From NCBI GenBank assembly GCA_001794205.1, contig MGJJ01000029.1, positions 1-5,827 on the forward strand: a stretch of DNA of 5,827 nt. Reading direction: 5' to 3'. Both the position numbers and the translations under genes were made by a program. Source of the DNA: Candidatus Yanofskybacteria bacterium RIFCSPHIGHO2_01_FULL_44_22. Lineage in GTDB: Bacteria; Patescibacteriota; Minisyncoccia; 2-02-FULL-40-12; GWA2-44-9. Under the pieces are notes generated by a model, which worked only from the letters and a program-made list of their open reading frames with translations, did no database searches and was not told the DNA's origin. Shown here piece by piece: positions 5,533-5,827 of the stretch. The first letter of the stretch is position 1. Each line of letters begins with the position of its first letter.

Positions 5533-5827
5533 GTCGTCAGCTCGTCATGTAAATGGTTTCCTTAAGTGGATTAACGAGCGCAACCCCTATTGTCTGTTAT
5601 ATTTGTCAGGCGAGACTGCTCCGGTAACGGAGAGGAAGGTGGGGATGACGTCAAGTCAGCGTGGCCCTCTGATATCCTGGGCTACACACATGATACAATG
5701 GGCGTTACAATGGGTTGCCAAGCCGCGAGGCGGAGCTAATCCCATCAAAGGCGCCCCCAGTTCGGATAGGAGGCTGCAACTTGCCTCCTTGAAGCCGGAA
5801 TCGCTAGTAATCGCTGATCAGAACGCA

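Larger units (their letters stand above)
3661..5827 (+). rRNA. rrs: 16S ribosomal RNA, 3'-truncated, with three insertions
   Basis: Small-subunit rRNA. The conserved order is clear: AGAGTTTGAT at 3670, GATGAACGCTGGCGGC, the 338 region at 4080-4099, GTGCCAGCAGC at 4503, GGATTAGATACCC at 4773, AAACTTAAAG at 4896, the 1055-1070 region split by an intron, CAACCCC at 5581, GGGATGACGTCAAGTC and CGCTAGTAATCGC near the end. The start is set by counting back from A10 = 3670, so it is approximate. The window ends near E. coli position 1367, so about 175 bases including the anti-Shine-Dalgarno are missing. The segment is 2167 bases where E. coli has about 1367. The excess is explained by insertions in helix 6, helix 17 and after U1060. 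Changes at near-universal sites are matched by changes in their pairing partners, which argues for a working gene of a divergent bacterium. No 23S gene is in view. Confidence 0.97.

Overview
The window looks like part of a Candidate Phyla Radiation (Patescibacteria) chromosome, most likely Parcubacteria or a close relative. This rests on three things. The 16S rRNA gene carries several insertions. It also departs from bacterial consensus at near-universal positions, with paired compensatory changes. The proteins are compact versions of core translation genes with AT-leaning, lysine-rich coding and no strong Shine-Dalgarno sites. UGA is used as a stop (end of trmD) and is not seen as a sense codon, which argues against the UGA=Gly lineages (Gracilibacteria, SR1). 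The phylum call is inference from sequence feel, not from a tree.

Layout, all on the + strand. Bases 1-2189 are the last roughly 730 codons of leuS (leucyl-tRNA synthetase), missing the N-terminal part with the HIGH motif. After a 139-base gap comes a short KH-domain gene of the khpA/ylqC family (2329-2652). A 13-bp terminator-like hairpin (2661-2690) follows, and trmD (tRNA m1G37 methyltransferase, 2697-3377) starts six bases after it. Bases 3378-3660 are the promoter and leader of the rRNA operon, with a clean -35/-10 pair at 3442-3470. From about 3661 to the window end lies a 16S rRNA gene that is cut off near E. coli position 1367.

The 16S gene is the main point of interest. It is about 800 bases longer than the matching part of E. 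coli 16S because of three separate insertions. The first is a palindromic CGCAGA/TCTGCG element in helix 6 (about 3749-3835). The second is a 268-base element in helix 17 closed by a 25-bp stem (4198-4465), resembling rRNA intervening sequences that RNase III removes. The third is a 484-base group I intron (5049-5532) between E. coli U1060 and G1061, in the heart of the 1055-1070 primer site. The intron shows a P1 helix with a U.G pair at the splice site, a P7-type R/S pair, a GNRA-capped P9-like hairpin and a terminal G. Within it is what looks like a decayed LAGLIDADG homing endonuclease gene split over two frames.

The genes fit one theme, translation: charging tRNA-Leu, an RNA-binding KH protein, methylation of tRNA at G37, and the small-subunit rRNA. 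In many Firmicutes khpA and trmD sit together with rpsP, rimM and rplS. Here only the khpA-trmD pair is seen. The other genes of that group are not in this window.
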